Of a stretch of 39,261 bases of DNA, positions 31,485 to 39,261 are shown piece by piece. A program made the position numbers and the translations under genes. The notes beneath the pieces are model-generated. The model was not told the origin of the DNA. It made no database searches and saw only the letters and a program-made list of their open reading frames with translations. Numbering within the stretch: the first letter of the stretch is position 1; each line of letters starts with the position of its first letter. The stretch covers positions 1 through 39,261 of the forward strand of contig CALIBQ010000053.1 of assembly GCA_938049385.1 (NCBI GenBank). Direction: 5' to 3'. The DNA is from an uncultured Anaerolineae bacterium. GTDB lineage: Bacteria; Chloroflexota; Anaerolineae; JACIWP01.

Positions 31485-33479
31485 ATGACGCCAACCCACG
31501 AAAGCGAAAAACCCCGCATCGGCGTGTTCGTTTGCTACTGCGGCAGTAACATCGCCGCCACCGTGGATGTGGAGAAAGTGGCCGAATACGCGGCCACCCT
31601 GCCCAATGTGGTGTTCACCCAGACCAACAAGTACACCTGCTCGGACCCTGGGCAGGAGGAGATCCGCAAGGCCATCATTGAGCATAAGCTCAACCGCGTG
31701 GTCATCGCCGCCTGCTCGCCGCGCATGCACGAGGTCACCTGGCGCCGGCTCCTGCAGGGCACCGGCTTGAACCCCTATCTGCTCCAGGTGGCCAACATTC
31801 GCGAGCATGTCTCCTGGGTGCACCAGGACCGCGGCGAGGCCACACAAAAGGCCAAAGAGCTGGTGGCGGCGGCGGTGGAGCGGGTGCCTCTGCATGAGCC
31901 GCTGGAGCCGCGCCAGGTCAAGATCGCACCCAGCACCTTGATTGTGGGCGGCGGCATCGCCGGCATCCAAGCCGCGCTGGACATCGCCAACGCCGGCTAT
32001 CACGTCTACCTGGTGGAGAAACAGCCTTCCATCGGCGGCAACATGGCCAAGCTGGATAAGACCTTCCCCACGCTGGACTGTGCCATGTGCATCCTGGCAC
32101 CGAAGATGGTGGACGCCGGCCGGCATGAGAACATTACCCTTTTCTCCTACTCCGAGGTGGAGTCGGTCGAGGGGCATGTCGGCCAGTTCCGCGTGCGCAT
32201 CAAGCGCAAGCCGCGCTACGTCAAAGAGGATGTATGCACCGGCTGTGGTCTATGCACCCAGGCCTGCGTGCTCAAAGACCGCATCCTCAGCGAGTTTGAA
32301 ATGGGCATGGGCAAGCGTGGGGCCGCCTATATCCCCTTCCCCCAGGCGGTGCCGCTGAAGGCCGTCATTGACCCCGAACACTGTCTCCTGCTGACCCGCG
32401 GCAAGTGCTCCATGAAATGCATTAAGGCCTGCGGCCCGGGCGCCATTGACTTCAAACAGCAAGAGGAGTTCATCGAGATCGAGGTCGGCACCATCATCTT
32501 AGCGACCGGTTTCGAGCTGTACGATATGTCCGCACTGCCCCAGTACGGCTACGGCCGCTACGACAACGTGGTGGATGGCCTCCAGTTCGAGCGGTTGTGC
32601 AACGCTTCCGGCCCAACGGAAGGGCGCATCGTCACCAAAGATGGGCGCGTGCCAGAGGCCATCGCCTTCCTGCACTGCATCGGGAGCCGGGATGAGAACA
32701 CCAACCCCTACTGCTCTCAGCTCTGCTGTATGCATACTCTGAAGCTGGCGCACCTGGCGCGCGAGAAGACCCCGGCGAGGATCTATGAATTCTACATCGA
32801 CCTCCGCGCCGGCGGCAAAGGCTATGAGGAATTCTACAAACGCGTACAGCATGAGGGCATTCATTTCATCCGCGGCAAAGGCTCTGAAGTGGTGCAGGAT
32901 GGGGACAAGCTCATCGTGCGCGCCGAGGACACCCTGCTTGGCAAGGTAGTGGAGGTGCCGGTGGATATGGTGGTGCTGGCCCTGGGCATGGTGCCGCCGA
33001 AGGACATTGAGAACATTGCGCGTATTTTCAACATTAACCGCAGTCGCGATGGTTTCTTCATGGAGGCGCATCCGAAACTGCGGCCGGCCGAGACCAACGT
33101 CGAGGGAGTCTTCCTGGCCGGCGCCTGCCAAGGCCCGAAAGATATCCCCGCCACTGTGGCCCATGCCAGCGCCGCCGCCGCCCAGGCGCTGTCGCTCATG
33201 AGCCGCGGCCAGGCGACCATCGAACCCATCATCGCTGAGGTCATCGCCGAGAAATGCTCTGCCTGCGGCGAATGCATCGTCGCCTGCCCCTTCAAAGCCA
33301 TCCGCATGGATGAAGAAGCGCGCCACGCCTATGTCGTCAGCGCTATGTGCAAGGGATGCGGCACCTGCGCGGCCGCCTGCCCCAGCAAAGCGATCAAGAT
33401 GGCGCACTTCACAGATCAGCAGTTGATCGCGGAGATCGAGGGTATCCTGGGGAGGATGAGTGAATATGAGCTTGCCTGA
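31485..33479 (+). CDS. hdrA: Heterodisulfide reductase-like subunit A (flavin, electron-bifurcating)
   Basis: 664 aa, the normal HdrA size; GAGGAGGG precedes ATG 31485. The N-terminal domain has RIGVFVCYCGSNI. The FAD-binding GGGIAGIQAALDIA follows (GGGIAG at residues 155-160), then NMAKLDKTFPTLDCAMC with the HdrA-specific cysteines. Ferredoxin-type motifs are CTGCGLCTQAC and a second set in RGKCSMKCIKACGPGAI. Two more lie at the C-terminus: CSACGECIVACPFKAI and CKGCGTCAAACPSKAI. HdrA carries the FAD that splits electron pairs between a low-potential ferredoxin and the HdrB acceptor. No UGA/Sec codon is used, unlike some methanogen HdrA. Confidence 0.95.
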   Translation: MTPTHESEKPRIGVFVCYCGSNIAATVDVEKVAEYAATLPNVVFTQTNKYTCSDPGQEEIRKAIIEHKLNRVVIAACSPRMHEVTWRRLLQGTGLNPYLLQVANIREHVSWVHQDRGEATQKAKELVAAAVERVPLHEPLEPRQVKIAPSTLIVGGGIAGIQAALDIANAGYHVYLVEKQPSIGGNMAKLDKTFPTLDCAMCILAPKMVDAGRHENITLFSYSEVESVEGHVGQFRVRIKRKPRYVKEDVCTGCGLCTQACVLKDRILSEFEMGMGKRGAAYIPFPQAVPLKAVIDPEHCLLLTRGKCSMKCIKACGPGAIDFKQQEEFIEIEVGTIILATGFELYDMSALPQYGYGRYDNVVDGLQFERLCNASGPTEGRIVTKDGRVPEAIAFLHCIGSRDENTNPYCSQLCCMHTLKLAHLAREKTPARIYEFYIDLRAGGKGYEEFYKRVQHEGIHFIRGKGSEVVQDGDKLIVRAEDTLLGKVVEVPVDMVVLALGMVPPKDIENIARIFNINRSRDGFFMEAHPKLRPAETNVEGVFLAGACQGPKDIPATVAHASAAAAQALSLMSRGQATIEPIIAEVIAEKCSACGECIVACPFKAIRMDEEARHAYVVSAMCKGCGTCAAACPSKAIKMAHFTDQQLIAEIEGILGRMSEYELA

Positions 33480-33912
33480 GTCCAACGTCCAACAGCCGCC
33501 TTATGAGCCGAAGATCATCGGCTTCCTGTGCAACTGGTGCAGTTACGCCGGCGCCGACCTGGCCGGCACCTCGCGCCTGTCCTATCCCCCCAACATCCGC
33601 ATCGTGCGGGTACAGTGCTCCGGCCGGGTCTCACCGGAGCTGGTGCTGAAAGCCTTCCACGAGGGGGCGGACGGCGTCATCGTGCTGGGCTGTCATATCG
33701 GCGACTGCCATTACATTGACGGCAACCACCGCACTTCCAAGCGCATCCCTATGCTTCGTCAGCTCCTGGCGTACGCCGGCATCGAACCCGATCGCCTGCG
33801 CCTGGAGTGGGTCTCCGCCGCCGAGGGCGAGCGCTTCGCCACCATCGTCAAGGAATTCACCGAAACGGTCCGTGCGCTGGGCCCCATCAAGCAGGTCATG
33901 GTCACGGGATAG
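33466..33912 (+). CDS. mvhD: MvhD-like iron-sulfur subunit
   Basis: 148 aa from ATG 33466, with GGAGGA upstream, overlapping the hdrA stop; GTG 33460 is an alternative. Family features are FLCNWCSYAGADLAGTSRL near the N-terminus, RVQCSGRVSP, and GCHIGDCHYIDGN. These cysteines bind a [2Fe-2S] cluster. MvhD links HdrA to an electron-donating hydrogenase or formate dehydrogenase. Here the adjacent genes are formate-dehydrogenase-like, implying formate as donor (or product). Confidence 0.93.
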   Translation: MSLPESNVQQPPYEPKIIGFLCNWCSYAGADLAGTSRLSYPPNIRIVRVQCSGRVSPELVLKAFHEGADGVIVLGCHIGDCHYIDGNHRTSKRIPMLRQLLAYAGIEPDRLRLEWVSAAEGERFATIVKEFTETVRALGPIKQVMVTG

Positions 33913-33921
33913 GGGGAAGCC

Positions 33922-34737
33922 ATGGACGAAGAACACATGCTCGAAGCAGTACGCCAGAAAATTCTGGAGATCATGCCCCAGGTGGACGGCGTCATCGCTC
34001 TGCGGCGCGTGGGCAAAGGGACGGCTCCCCATCTCTTCCTGCCAGGGGACGACCTCTCGGAGCTGGCCCTGTTCCCACAGTTCCCCCTGCCGACACCGGT
34101 GCGCATCATCCAGGCCAAATATCCGGACAAACGCTTCGCAGTGGTGGTGCGCGGATGCGACGAGCGGCAGTTGGTGGAGATGGCCAAACGCCAACAGATT
34201 TTCCTGGACAAACTCACCATGATCGGCGTAGCCTGTACCAAGGAGCAGGCGGAATACTGCCGCTGTGAGATGCCGTTCCCCAAACAGGTGGATGTGGGCG
34301 AGACAGTCGAGGGCATCCCCCAGACCTTCCTGGACGAGTTCCTGGCCAAGCCGCGCGAGGAGCGGCTGGCCTTCTGGAAACATGCCTTTGCCAAATGCAT
34401 CAAATGCTACGGGTGCCGCAACATTTGCCCGGAATGCTTCTGCAAGGAATGCGTGCTGGAGGATAACCTCTGGGTGACGTCGGGCACCGTGCCGCCGCCC
34501 TTCCCCATGTTCCATCTCATTCGCGCCATGCACACCGTGGGGAAGTGCGTGGCCTGCGGGGAGTGCGAGCGCACCTGCCCGGCGGATATTCCGCTGACCA
34601 TCCTTTATAAACTGCTGAAGCGCGATGTGGAGACAGTGTTCAACTACTACGCCGGCGCGAACCCGGAAGAGCCGCCGCTCATGGACAGCACCATCTTCCT
34701 GGCGGACATGGACATGCTTCATCCGCCCCGCCGGTGA
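33922..34737 (+). CDS. Fe-S electron-transfer subunit (FdhB/FrhB-related) of the formate dehydrogenase
   Basis: 271 aa; GGGGGAAGCC precedes ATG 33922. The N-terminal half (about residues 1-130) has an FrhB-like look: VVVRGCDERQLVEMAKRQQI and CTKEQAEYCRCEMP. The C-terminal half has two cysteine groups, CIKCYGCRNICPECFCKECV and CVACGECERTCPADIPL, for [4Fe-4S] clusters. It lies between mvhD and fdhA, so it probably conducts electrons from the FdhA active site to MvhD/HdrA. A flavin or F420 site is not clearly complete, and it may also contact a soluble carrier. Confidence 0.82.
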   Translation: MDEEHMLEAVRQKILEIMPQVDGVIALRRVGKGTAPHLFLPGDDLSELALFPQFPLPTPVRIIQAKYPDKRFAVVVRGCDERQLVEMAKRQQIFLDKLTMIGVACTKEQAEYCRCEMPFPKQVDVGETVEGIPQTFLDEFLAKPREERLAFWKHAFAKCIKCYGCRNICPECFCKECVLEDNLWVTSGTVPPPFPMFHLIRAMHTVGKCVACGECERTCPADIPLTILYKLLKRDVETVFNYYAGANPEEPPLMDSTIFLADMDMLHPPRR

Positions 34738-34784
34738 TACCAGATGGGTGACAAGACCCATGCTTGTGAGGAGGAATTCGCTCC

Positions 34785-36893
34785 ATGGAATACCGTAACG
34801 TACCTACTATTTGTACATACTGCGGCGCAGGTTGTGGACTGCTGTTAGAGGTGCTGGACGGCCAGGTTGTAGGAACATACCCGGACTATTCGCATCCGGT
34901 GAGCAACGGTCATCTGTGCATCAAGGGATGGAACGCCGGCGCCTTCATACATCACCCTGACCGCCTGAAAAAGCCGCTTTTCCGCAAAGGGAATGACTTC
35001 GTCGAGGTAAGCTGGGACGAGGCGTTGGAGCGGGTGGCCGGCGAGCTGAAGCGCATCCGGGACCAGTACGGCCCCGATGCCATCGGCCTGTTTGGCTCCG
35101 CCAAGGCCACTAACGAGGCCAACTACCTGATGCAGAAGCTGGCGCGAGCGGTGATTGGCACCAATAACGTTGACCACTGCGCGCGCCTTTGTCACAGCCC
35201 CTCGGTCGCCGGCCTGGCCATGACCTTCGGCTCCGGCGCCATGACCAACAGCATTCCAGAGCTGGAAAATTCCCGCTGTATCCTGGTCACCGGCTCCAAC
35301 ACCACCGAGGGTCATCCCATCATCGGTGCCTACATCATGCGCGCCAAGGAGCGCGGCGCTACCCTGATCGTCGTGGACCCGCGCGACATCCAGCTCGCCC
35401 GCTTCGCTGATTTCCATCTGCGACAGAAGCCGGGCACCGATGTGGCCTGGATCAACGGCATGATTCATGTCATCCTCAGCGAGGGACTGGAGAATAGGGA
35501 ATTCATCGCCGCACGCACCGAGAACTTTGAAGCCTTGAAGGAAGTTGTGAAAGATTATCCACCGGAACGGGTGGAACAGATCACCGGCATCCCCGCAGAT
35601 CAGCTCATCGCCGCGGCGCGTGCCTATGCCCGGGCGGAGAGCGCCGCCATCGTGTACGCCATGGGCATCACCCAGCATACCACTGGCACCGACAACGTCA
35701 TGAGCCTGGCCAACCTGGCGATGGTGACGGGTCAGATCGGCCGGCCCAGCACCGGCATTAACCCCCTGCGCGGCCAGAACAACGTCCAGGGCGCCTGCGA
35801 CGTCGGCGCTCTGCCGAACGTCTATCCTGGCTACCAGTCCGTGACCGATGAGAAAGCGCGCCAGAAGTTCCTGGAGGCGTGGGGCGCCGTGCCGCCGGCG
35901 CGCGCCGGCCTGACCGTCACGGAAATGGTGGACCTGGCCGGCGTTGGCGCCGTGCGCGCTCTTTACATCATGGGAGAGAACCCTCTGCTCTCTGACCCGA
36001 ACATCCAGCATGCCCGCGAGGCGCTGGAAAGGGTGGAATTTTTGGTGGTGCAGGACATTTTCCTGAGCGAGACCGCCCAGTTCGCCCATGTGGTCCTGCC
36101 GGCAGCCTCCTTTGCCGAGACCAGCGGGACTTTCACCGCCACCGACCGCCGGGTTCAGCTCGTGCGGCAAGCCATCCCGCCCATCGGCGAAAGCCGCGAG
36201 GACTGGCAGATCATCTGCGAGATCGCAAGGCGCATCGGCACGCCGGCCGGCCCCTACGGCGGGTTCGATTATGCCAGCACGGCGGAAATCATGGACGAGA
36301 TCGCCGCGCTGACGCCCATTTACGGCGGCATCAGCCATCGCCGGCTGGAGGAGCTGGGCTTCCTGCAGTGGCCCTGCCGCACGCCGGACGACCCCGGCAC
36401 CCCCATCCTGCACACGGAGCAGTTTACCCGCGGCTTGGGCAGGTTCCAGCCGATACACTACCGCGATCCGGCGGAGCTGACCGATGAGGAGTATCCCTTC
36501 ATCCTCACCACTGGGCGCGTCATGTTCCACTGGCATACTGGCACCATGACGCGGCGTTCGCCGAAACTCCACAAAGAGGTGCCGGAAGGCTACGTCGAGA
36601 TCAACCCCTTCGATGCGGAGCGCCTGCAGATCGGCAAGTCGGAGCGCATCCGGCTGGTCAGCCGGCGCGGCGCGGTCGAAACCAAGGCCTGGATCACCCG
36701 CCGCGTTGCTCCGGGCGTGGTCTTCATGCCCTTCCACTTCGCTGAAGCCGCCGCCAACGTCCTTACCAACGCGGCGCTGGACCCGGTGGCCAAGATTCCA
36801 GAGTACAAGGTATGTGCGGTGCGGGTAGAGAAAGTGGTTGCGCCGGAGCGTGTGGAAAAGGTCGTGGTAACAACCACCACCGGCGCGCGGTGA
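34785..36893 (+). CDS. fdhA: Formate dehydrogenase-type molybdopterin oxidoreductase
   Basis: 702 aa; GAGGAGGAA precedes ATG 34785. The N-terminal [4Fe-4S] motif is C10-x2-C13-x3-C17...C45. The active-site segment NNVDHCARLCHSPSVAGLA has cysteine (C136) at the metal ligand position where E. coli FdhF has Sec, with the catalytic His next to it. Pterin-guanine-dinucleotide contacts follow in typical order (VTGSNTTEGHPI, VDPRDIQLARFAD, QNNVQGACDVGALPN). The C-terminal domain ends with GRVMFHWHTGTMTRRSP. It lacks the N-terminal ferredoxin domain of longer FdhA proteins, so electrons leave through the subunit at 33922. Oxidises formate or, in reverse, reduces CO2 with Mo or W. Confidence 0.93.
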   Translation: MEYRNVPTICTYCGAGCGLLLEVLDGQVVGTYPDYSHPVSNGHLCIKGWNAGAFIHHPDRLKKPLFRKGNDFVEVSWDEALERVAGELKRIRDQYGPDAIGLFGSAKATNEANYLMQKLARAVIGTNNVDHCARLCHSPSVAGLAMTFGSGAMTNSIPELENSRCILVTGSNTTEGHPIIGAYIMRAKERGATLIVVDPRDIQLARFADFHLRQKPGTDVAWINGMIHVILSEGLENREFIAARTENFEALKEVVKDYPPERVEQITGIPADQLIAAARAYARAESAAIVYAMGITQHTTGTDNVMSLANLAMVTGQIGRPSTGINPLRGQNNVQGACDVGALPNVYPGYQSVTDEKARQKFLEAWGAVPPARAGLTVTEMVDLAGVGAVRALYIMGENPLLSDPNIQHAREALERVEFLVVQDIFLSETAQFAHVVLPAASFAETSGTFTATDRRVQLVRQAIPPIGESREDWQIICEIARRIGTPAGPYGGFDYASTAEIMDEIAALTPIYGGISHRRLEELGFLQWPCRTPDDPGTPILHTEQFTRGLGRFQPIHYRDPAELTDEEYPFILTTGRVMFHWHTGTMTRRSPKLHKEVPEGYVEINPFDAERLQIGKSERIRLVSRRGAVETKAWITRRVAPGVVFMPFHFAEAAANVLTNAALDPVAKIPEYKVCAVRVEKVVAPERVEKVVVTTTTGAR

Positions 36894-36956
36894 GGCACAG
36901 AGCACCACTCCCTGGATCGGATAGGGCATTCAGGTTGAAAGAGGAAAGGAGGGGAA

Positions 36957-37445
36957 ATGGCCGATCTCACGCGGCGTGATGTGATCATTCTCGTCGCCAT
37001 CAATCCGCGTCCCAAACTCACCGGTGTGGATTTGAGCGGCGTGGACCTGAGCGGTCTGGACCTGACCGGCGTGAGCTTGAAGCGGGCGAACCTGAGCGGC
37101 GCCAACCTCTCCTGCACCATTCTGCGCACAGCCGACCTGGAGGGAGCCAATCTCGCCGGCGCGAACCTGCGGGGGGCTGACCTGACCGAAGCCAACCTGA
37201 AGGGCGCCTGCCTGGCCGCCGCCGACCTGACCAACGCCACGGCCGCCTTCGCGGACTTTCGCGACTGTAATATGGAATCGGTTTGCGCAGAGGATGCCAA
37301 CCTGAAGGGATGCGACCTGCGCAACGCCAATCTCACCGGCGCGCTGTTGTTGAGCGCCAACCTGGACAACGCGGTGGTCAAGGGCGCGCACCTGGGAGCA
37401 AAGGTACTGCCTGGCCGCCGGCGCCCCGAACTGCTGGATGATTGA
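36957..37445 (+). CDS. Pentapeptide-repeat protein
   Basis: 162 aa; GAAAGGAGGGG precedes ATG 36957. Residues about 20-150 are tandem A(D/N)LxG-type pentapeptides (LTGVDLSGVDLSGLDLTG, ANLAGANLRGADLTEANL), which fold as a right-handed square beta-helix. No signal peptide. Some family members mimic DNA and protect gyrase, but most have no known role, and nothing here points to a specific one. It lies 63 bases after fdhA and may be cotranscribed with it; a terminator follows. Confidence 0.9.
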   Translation: MADLTRRDVIILVAINPRPKLTGVDLSGVDLSGLDLTGVSLKRANLSGANLSCTILRTADLEGANLAGANLRGADLTEANLKGACLAAADLTNATAAFADFRDCNMESVCAEDANLKGCDLRNANLTGALLLSANLDNAVVKGAHLGAKVLPGRRRPELLDD

Positions 37446-37466
37446 TGAGGAAATGAATGGCTTCAG

Positions 37467-37498
37467 GGCCGGCATACCGTATCATGCCGGCCTTTTTC
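37467..37498 (+). terminator. Rho-independent terminator after the pentapeptide-repeat gene
   Basis: GGCCGGCAT (37467-37475) pairs with ATGCCGGCC (37484-37492) and is followed by TTTTTC. It ends just before the convergent TauE/SafE gene. Confidence 0.88.
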
Positions 37499-37502
37499 TG
37501 TT

Positions 37503-38366
37503 CTAACCCGCGTGTGCCAGCGCGTAGAGCACGATACTGCGCAAGTTCGTGATAATGAGCAGGACGCCCACGATGATGCCTAACCATTTGTGGGGGATTT
37601 TGCGGCAGACCCAGGCCGCCGCCGGCGCCGCCACCGCGCTCCCTACCAGCAGGAACACCACCACCGGCCACTGAAACTGCTCCAGCCCCAGCGAGAAGGC
37701 AAAGGTCAGCGTGGATGCCAGTGTCACAAAGAAGCTGGCCAGCGTCACTGAGCCCACTACGCGATACGATGGGATGTTGTGCTCCATGAGCAGGATCGGG
37801 GTGGTCACCGGCCCCCAGCCGCCCCCTCCGAAGGAATCCAGTGTCCCGCCGACCAGCGCCAGGAAGATCAACTGCCATGTCGAGAGGCCGGCTTTTTCCT
37901 CGAATGCCGGCGCGGCCGCCGCCAGCTTGTTCGGATCATCCACCACGGGAAACGGAGCGGATATAGGGACTGGACGGTCCCAATTGGAGACGAAGCGAAC
38001 CAGGATAGTGATGCCCATCACCAGCAATAGCCCTGCGATCCAGGGGCGCATGGCTTCCCCGGGCAGATGGGAAAGCAGGAGCGCGCCGGCGATAGCCCCT
38101 AACACACCCGGCACGGAGAGGATGGCGGCCAGGCGCTTATCCACGTTGCCGAACTGGTGATGGGAGATGGCGGAGATAAGGGTAGCGACGGTCTCGGCTG
38201 TATGCACGGAGGCGCTGGCGACCGCCGGCAGGAGGCCGCCGGCGATGAGCAGGGTGGTGGAGAACACGCCGTAGCCCACGCCGAGGGCGCCGCCGGCCAT
38301 TTCCGCCAGGAAGCCGGCGGCGAGCAGGTAGAACAGAAATCCCAGGCGGTATCCACCCCAGGACAC
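37503..38366 (-). CDS. TauE/SafE-family sulfite/anion exporter
   Basis: 287 aa from GTG 38366, with GGAGAG 8 bases upstream. The frame is open to 38465, but that region contains the predicted -10, so the longer version is unlikely. Two homologous halves are seen: FLAEMAGGALGVGYGVFSTTLLI with ASASVHTAETVATLISAISH, and LVGGTLDSFGGGGWGPVTTPILL with GSVTLASFFVTLASTL. These glycine-rich re-entrant motifs define the family. A hydrophilic loop of about 40 residues separates the halves. Family members export sulfite, sulfoacetate or other small anions. Confidence 0.9.
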   Translation of the reverse strand: MSWGGYRLGFLFYLLAAGFLAEMAGGALGVGYGVFSTTLLIAGGLLPAVASASVHTAETVATLISAISHHQFGNVDKRLAAILSVPGVLGAIAGALLLSHLPGEAMRPWIAGLLLVMGITILVRFVSNWDRPVPISAPFPVVDDPNKLAAAAPAFEEKAGLSTWQLIFLALVGGTLDSFGGGGWGPVTTPILLMEHNIPSYRVVGSVTLASFFVTLASTLTFAFSLGLEQFQWPVVVFLLVGSAVAAPAAAWVCRKIPHKWLGIIVGVLLIITNLRSIVLYALAHAG

Positions 38367-38455
38367 GGTGCCAGCTCTCCAATGAGGGTGACGTTCGTTG
38401 AGACAAACAGCGCCGCTCCCTGAGAATGCATACCACATCAAGAGCGGCACGTGCC

Positions 38456-38484
38456 ATTGTAGCACAGCACGCCGGCACCCGCAA
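38456..38484 (-). promoter_or_regulatory. Promoter of the TauE/SafE gene
   Basis: On the minus strand TTGCGG (38484-38479), 17 bases, TACAAT (38461-38456) preceded by TGC. The 80-base leader contains a hairpin, GCCGCTC...GAGCGGC. Confidence 0.5.
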
Positions 38485-38540
38485 ATCTCCGCAAGAGGGT
38501 GTGGAAAGTCATTCGATTGGCGGGTATTGGCTCATCGCCT

Positions 38541-38640
38541 GGCAGTTGAAACTGCGGCTGTGCCTGCGAAGTCGGCCGGCGCCAAGTTCACGAAGCCTGC
38601 GCAGGCAGGCTTCGCAGGTGTTGCCGCGGTTTCAGCAACC
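38541..38640. repeat. Interspersed palindromic repeat (MITE-like)
   Basis: Outer arms TGAAACTGCGGC...CCTGCGAAG (38547-38571) and CTTCGCAGG...GCCGCGGTTTCA (38610-38634) are 25 bases each and pair with few mismatches. Inside lies a perfect 10-bp hairpin (CGAAGCCTGC-GCAG-GCAGGCTTCG, 38591-38614), and GCAGTT-GA-AACTGC sits at the left edge. It has no coding capacity. Its style (TGAAA.CGCGGC plus CGAAGCCTGC palindromes) is that of repeats dispersed in many Chloroflexota and cyanobacterial genomes. It ends just before the tRNA promoter. Confidence 0.6.
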
Positions 38641-38645
38641 GGGCC

Positions 38646-38693
38646 GCGCAAGTACTGGACAAATTTGACATTCTAGGCCGGCGCGATTATACT
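38646..38693 (+). promoter_or_regulatory. Promoter with GCGCAAGTAC upstream element (tRNA-tuf operon)
   Basis: GCGCAAGTAC (38646-38655), 9 bases, TTGACA (38665-38670), 17 bases, TATACT (38688-38693). It starts the transcript carrying tRNA-Thr, tRNA-Tyr, tRNA-Thr and probably tuf. Confidence 0.85.
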
Positions 38694-38699
38694 ATGTAG

Positions 38700-38730
38700 T
38701 ACCCTATGGAGGTGCAGAACCTCCGGGGTA
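38700..38730 (+). other. Leader hairpin of the tRNA-tuf transcript
   Basis: TACCC-TAT-GGAGGT-GCAGA-ACCTCC-G-GGGTA folds into a two-part stem immediately after the predicted start. It has no T-run and may protect the leader or guide processing. The stem hides GGAGGT. Confidence 0.5.
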
Positions 38731-38752
38731 TGTGTTGATGCGCAAAACTGGC

Positions 38753-38828
38753 GCCGACGTAGCTCAACCGGTAGAGCAACTGATTTGTAATCAGTGGGTT
38801 GCGGGTTCGAGTCCCACCGTCGGCTCCA
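38753..38828 (+). tRNA. tRNA-Thr(TGT)
   Basis: A complete cloverleaf: acceptor GCCGACG/CGTCGGC, discriminator T, encoded CCA. The anticodon stem ACTGA/TCAGT closes loop TTTGTAA with anticodon TGT, and the T arm holds GGTTCGAGTCC. First tRNA of the cluster. Confidence 0.96.
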
Positions 38829-38841
38829 ACGCCATCCATCT

Positions 38842-38922
38842 GGGCAGGTACCCTAGTGGCCAACGGGGTCTGACTGTAAATCAGATGGCTCAGCCTTCGG
38901 AGGTTCGAATCCTCCCCTGCCC
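38842..38922 (+). tRNA. tRNA-Tyr(GTA)
   Basis: Acceptor GGGCAGG/CCTGCCC with discriminator A. The anticodon loop CTGTAAA (anticodon GTA) is closed by TCTGA/TCAGA; a long variable arm (class II) and T arm GGAGG-TTCGAAT-CCTCC follow. The 3' CCA is not encoded: the genomic bases are CCT, unlike the other tRNAs in this window. Confidence 0.95.
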
Positions 38923-38958
38923 ACCTGGTAGCGTTTGCCGGTCGTGTGCCGGCTTCAA

Positions 38959-39034
38959 GCCCAAGTAGCTCAGTCGGCAGAGCAACGCCTTGGTAAGGCG
39001 TAGGTCACCGGTTCAAGTCCGGTCTTGGGCTCCA
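38959..39034 (+). tRNA. tRNA-Thr(GGT)
   Basis: Acceptor GCCCAAG/CTTGGGC, discriminator T, encoded CCA. The anticodon stem ACGCC/GGCGT closes loop TTGGTAA, anticodon GGT; the T arm is standard. Last tRNA before tuf; the order Thr-Tyr-Thr-tuf resembles the E. coli tufB operon. Confidence 0.96.
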
Positions 39035-39120
39035 CGTTGTGCATTATCCCGCCGGGCAACTGCTCCGCGGATAAGCCATACCGTACATTTTTTGTGCACA
39101 TAAAGGAGGTTCATCATCAC

Positions 39121-39261
39121 ATGGCCAAGCCGAAATTTGAGCGGACCAAGCCGCATGTGAATGTGGGGACGATTGGTCATATTGATCATGGCAAGACGAC
39201 GCTGACGGCGGCGATCACCAAGGTCTTATCGTTGAAGGGCATGGCGCAGTATCGGCCCTTT
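39121..39261 (+). CDS. tuf: Elongation factor Tu, N-terminal part (runs off window)
   Basis: The first 47 codons start [20 protein letters not shown] and contain the P-loop [14 protein letters not shown] (GxxxxGKT), diagnostic of EF-Tu, with the usual FERxKPHVNxGTIGH lead-in. AAAGGAGG lies 11 bases before the ATG. It delivers aminoacyl-tRNA to the ribosome. It lies downstream of the three tRNAs, likely on the same transcript; no terminator separates them. Confidence 0.97.
   Translation, partial: MAKPKFERTKPHVNVGTIGHIDHGKTTLTAAITKVLSLKGMAQYRPF

Noticed and set aside
34785-36893. FdhA as a second selenoprotein
   Set aside because: The active-site codon reads TGT/TGC (Cys136 in CARLCHSPS); there is no in-frame UGA in the gene.
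36957-37445. Pentapeptide-repeat array as a CRISPR or tandem DNA repeat
   Set aside because: The DNA periodicity of about 15 bases is imperfect and codes for A(D/N)LxG repeats; there are no spacers.

Overview
The window is a GC-rich stretch of bacterial chromosome without rRNA or CRISPR. It looks like an anaerobic, largely uncultured member of the Chloroflexota (Anaerolineae-like). This is inferred from secreted proteins with long Pro/Thr stalks, the FdhA-HdrABC-MvhD electron-transfer cluster, the tRNA-Thr/Tyr/Thr-tuf arrangement and a very high density of the hexamer GCCGGC. No taxonomic marker is complete in the window.

Left part (1-5600): the start of an IS630-like transposase on the minus strand abuts a HAD hydrolase lacking its N-terminal catalytic motif. 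A carbohydrate ABC importer follows (two permeases, one with a large inserted membrane domain, and a lipoprotein binding protein), then a sugar isomerase/epimerase-type TIM barrel. 5600-12670: a surface protein on the minus strand and a complete branched-chain amino acid type ABC importer (LivK-H-M-G-F) are read from divergent promoters.

12698-16609: a metallo-hydrolase, a peroxiredoxin-like protein whose catalytic position is an in-frame UGA (probable selenocysteine), and a CRP-type regulator. Right after the regulator lies a perfect TGTGA-N6-TCACA site, centred about 41.5 bases upstream of the predicted start of a ferredoxin/zinc-ribbon/methyltransferase operon. 16741-23348: a secreted metalloprotease, a CPBP membrane protease, a minus-strand group (unknown protein, HAD phosphatase, LysM lipoprotein) and an ArsB/SLC13-like permease. 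23393-29255, all minus strand: tRNA-Pro, a DUF318/ArsP-like permease, a radical SAM protein resembling tungsten-oxidoreductase maturases, a 59-residue partner, an ArsR repressor and a ClC channel with CBS and RCK-C domains.

29551-36893: a stand-alone Lrp effector domain, then hdrC-hdrB-hdrA-mvhD-fdhB-like-fdhA, which should form a formate-linked, flavin-based electron-bifurcating complex. The right end has a pentapeptide-repeat protein, a TauE/SafE permease, an interspersed palindromic repeat, tRNA-Thr(TGT), tRNA-Tyr(GTA), tRNA-Thr(GGT) and the start of tuf.

Two signals stand out. One is the UGA-containing peroxiredoxin with a SECIS-like hairpin. The other is a 10-base motif, GCGCAAGTAC, found four times, each time exactly 9 bases upstream of a -35 hexamer; two of these promoters drive tRNA genes. 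All calls come from reading the sequence; no database search was run.
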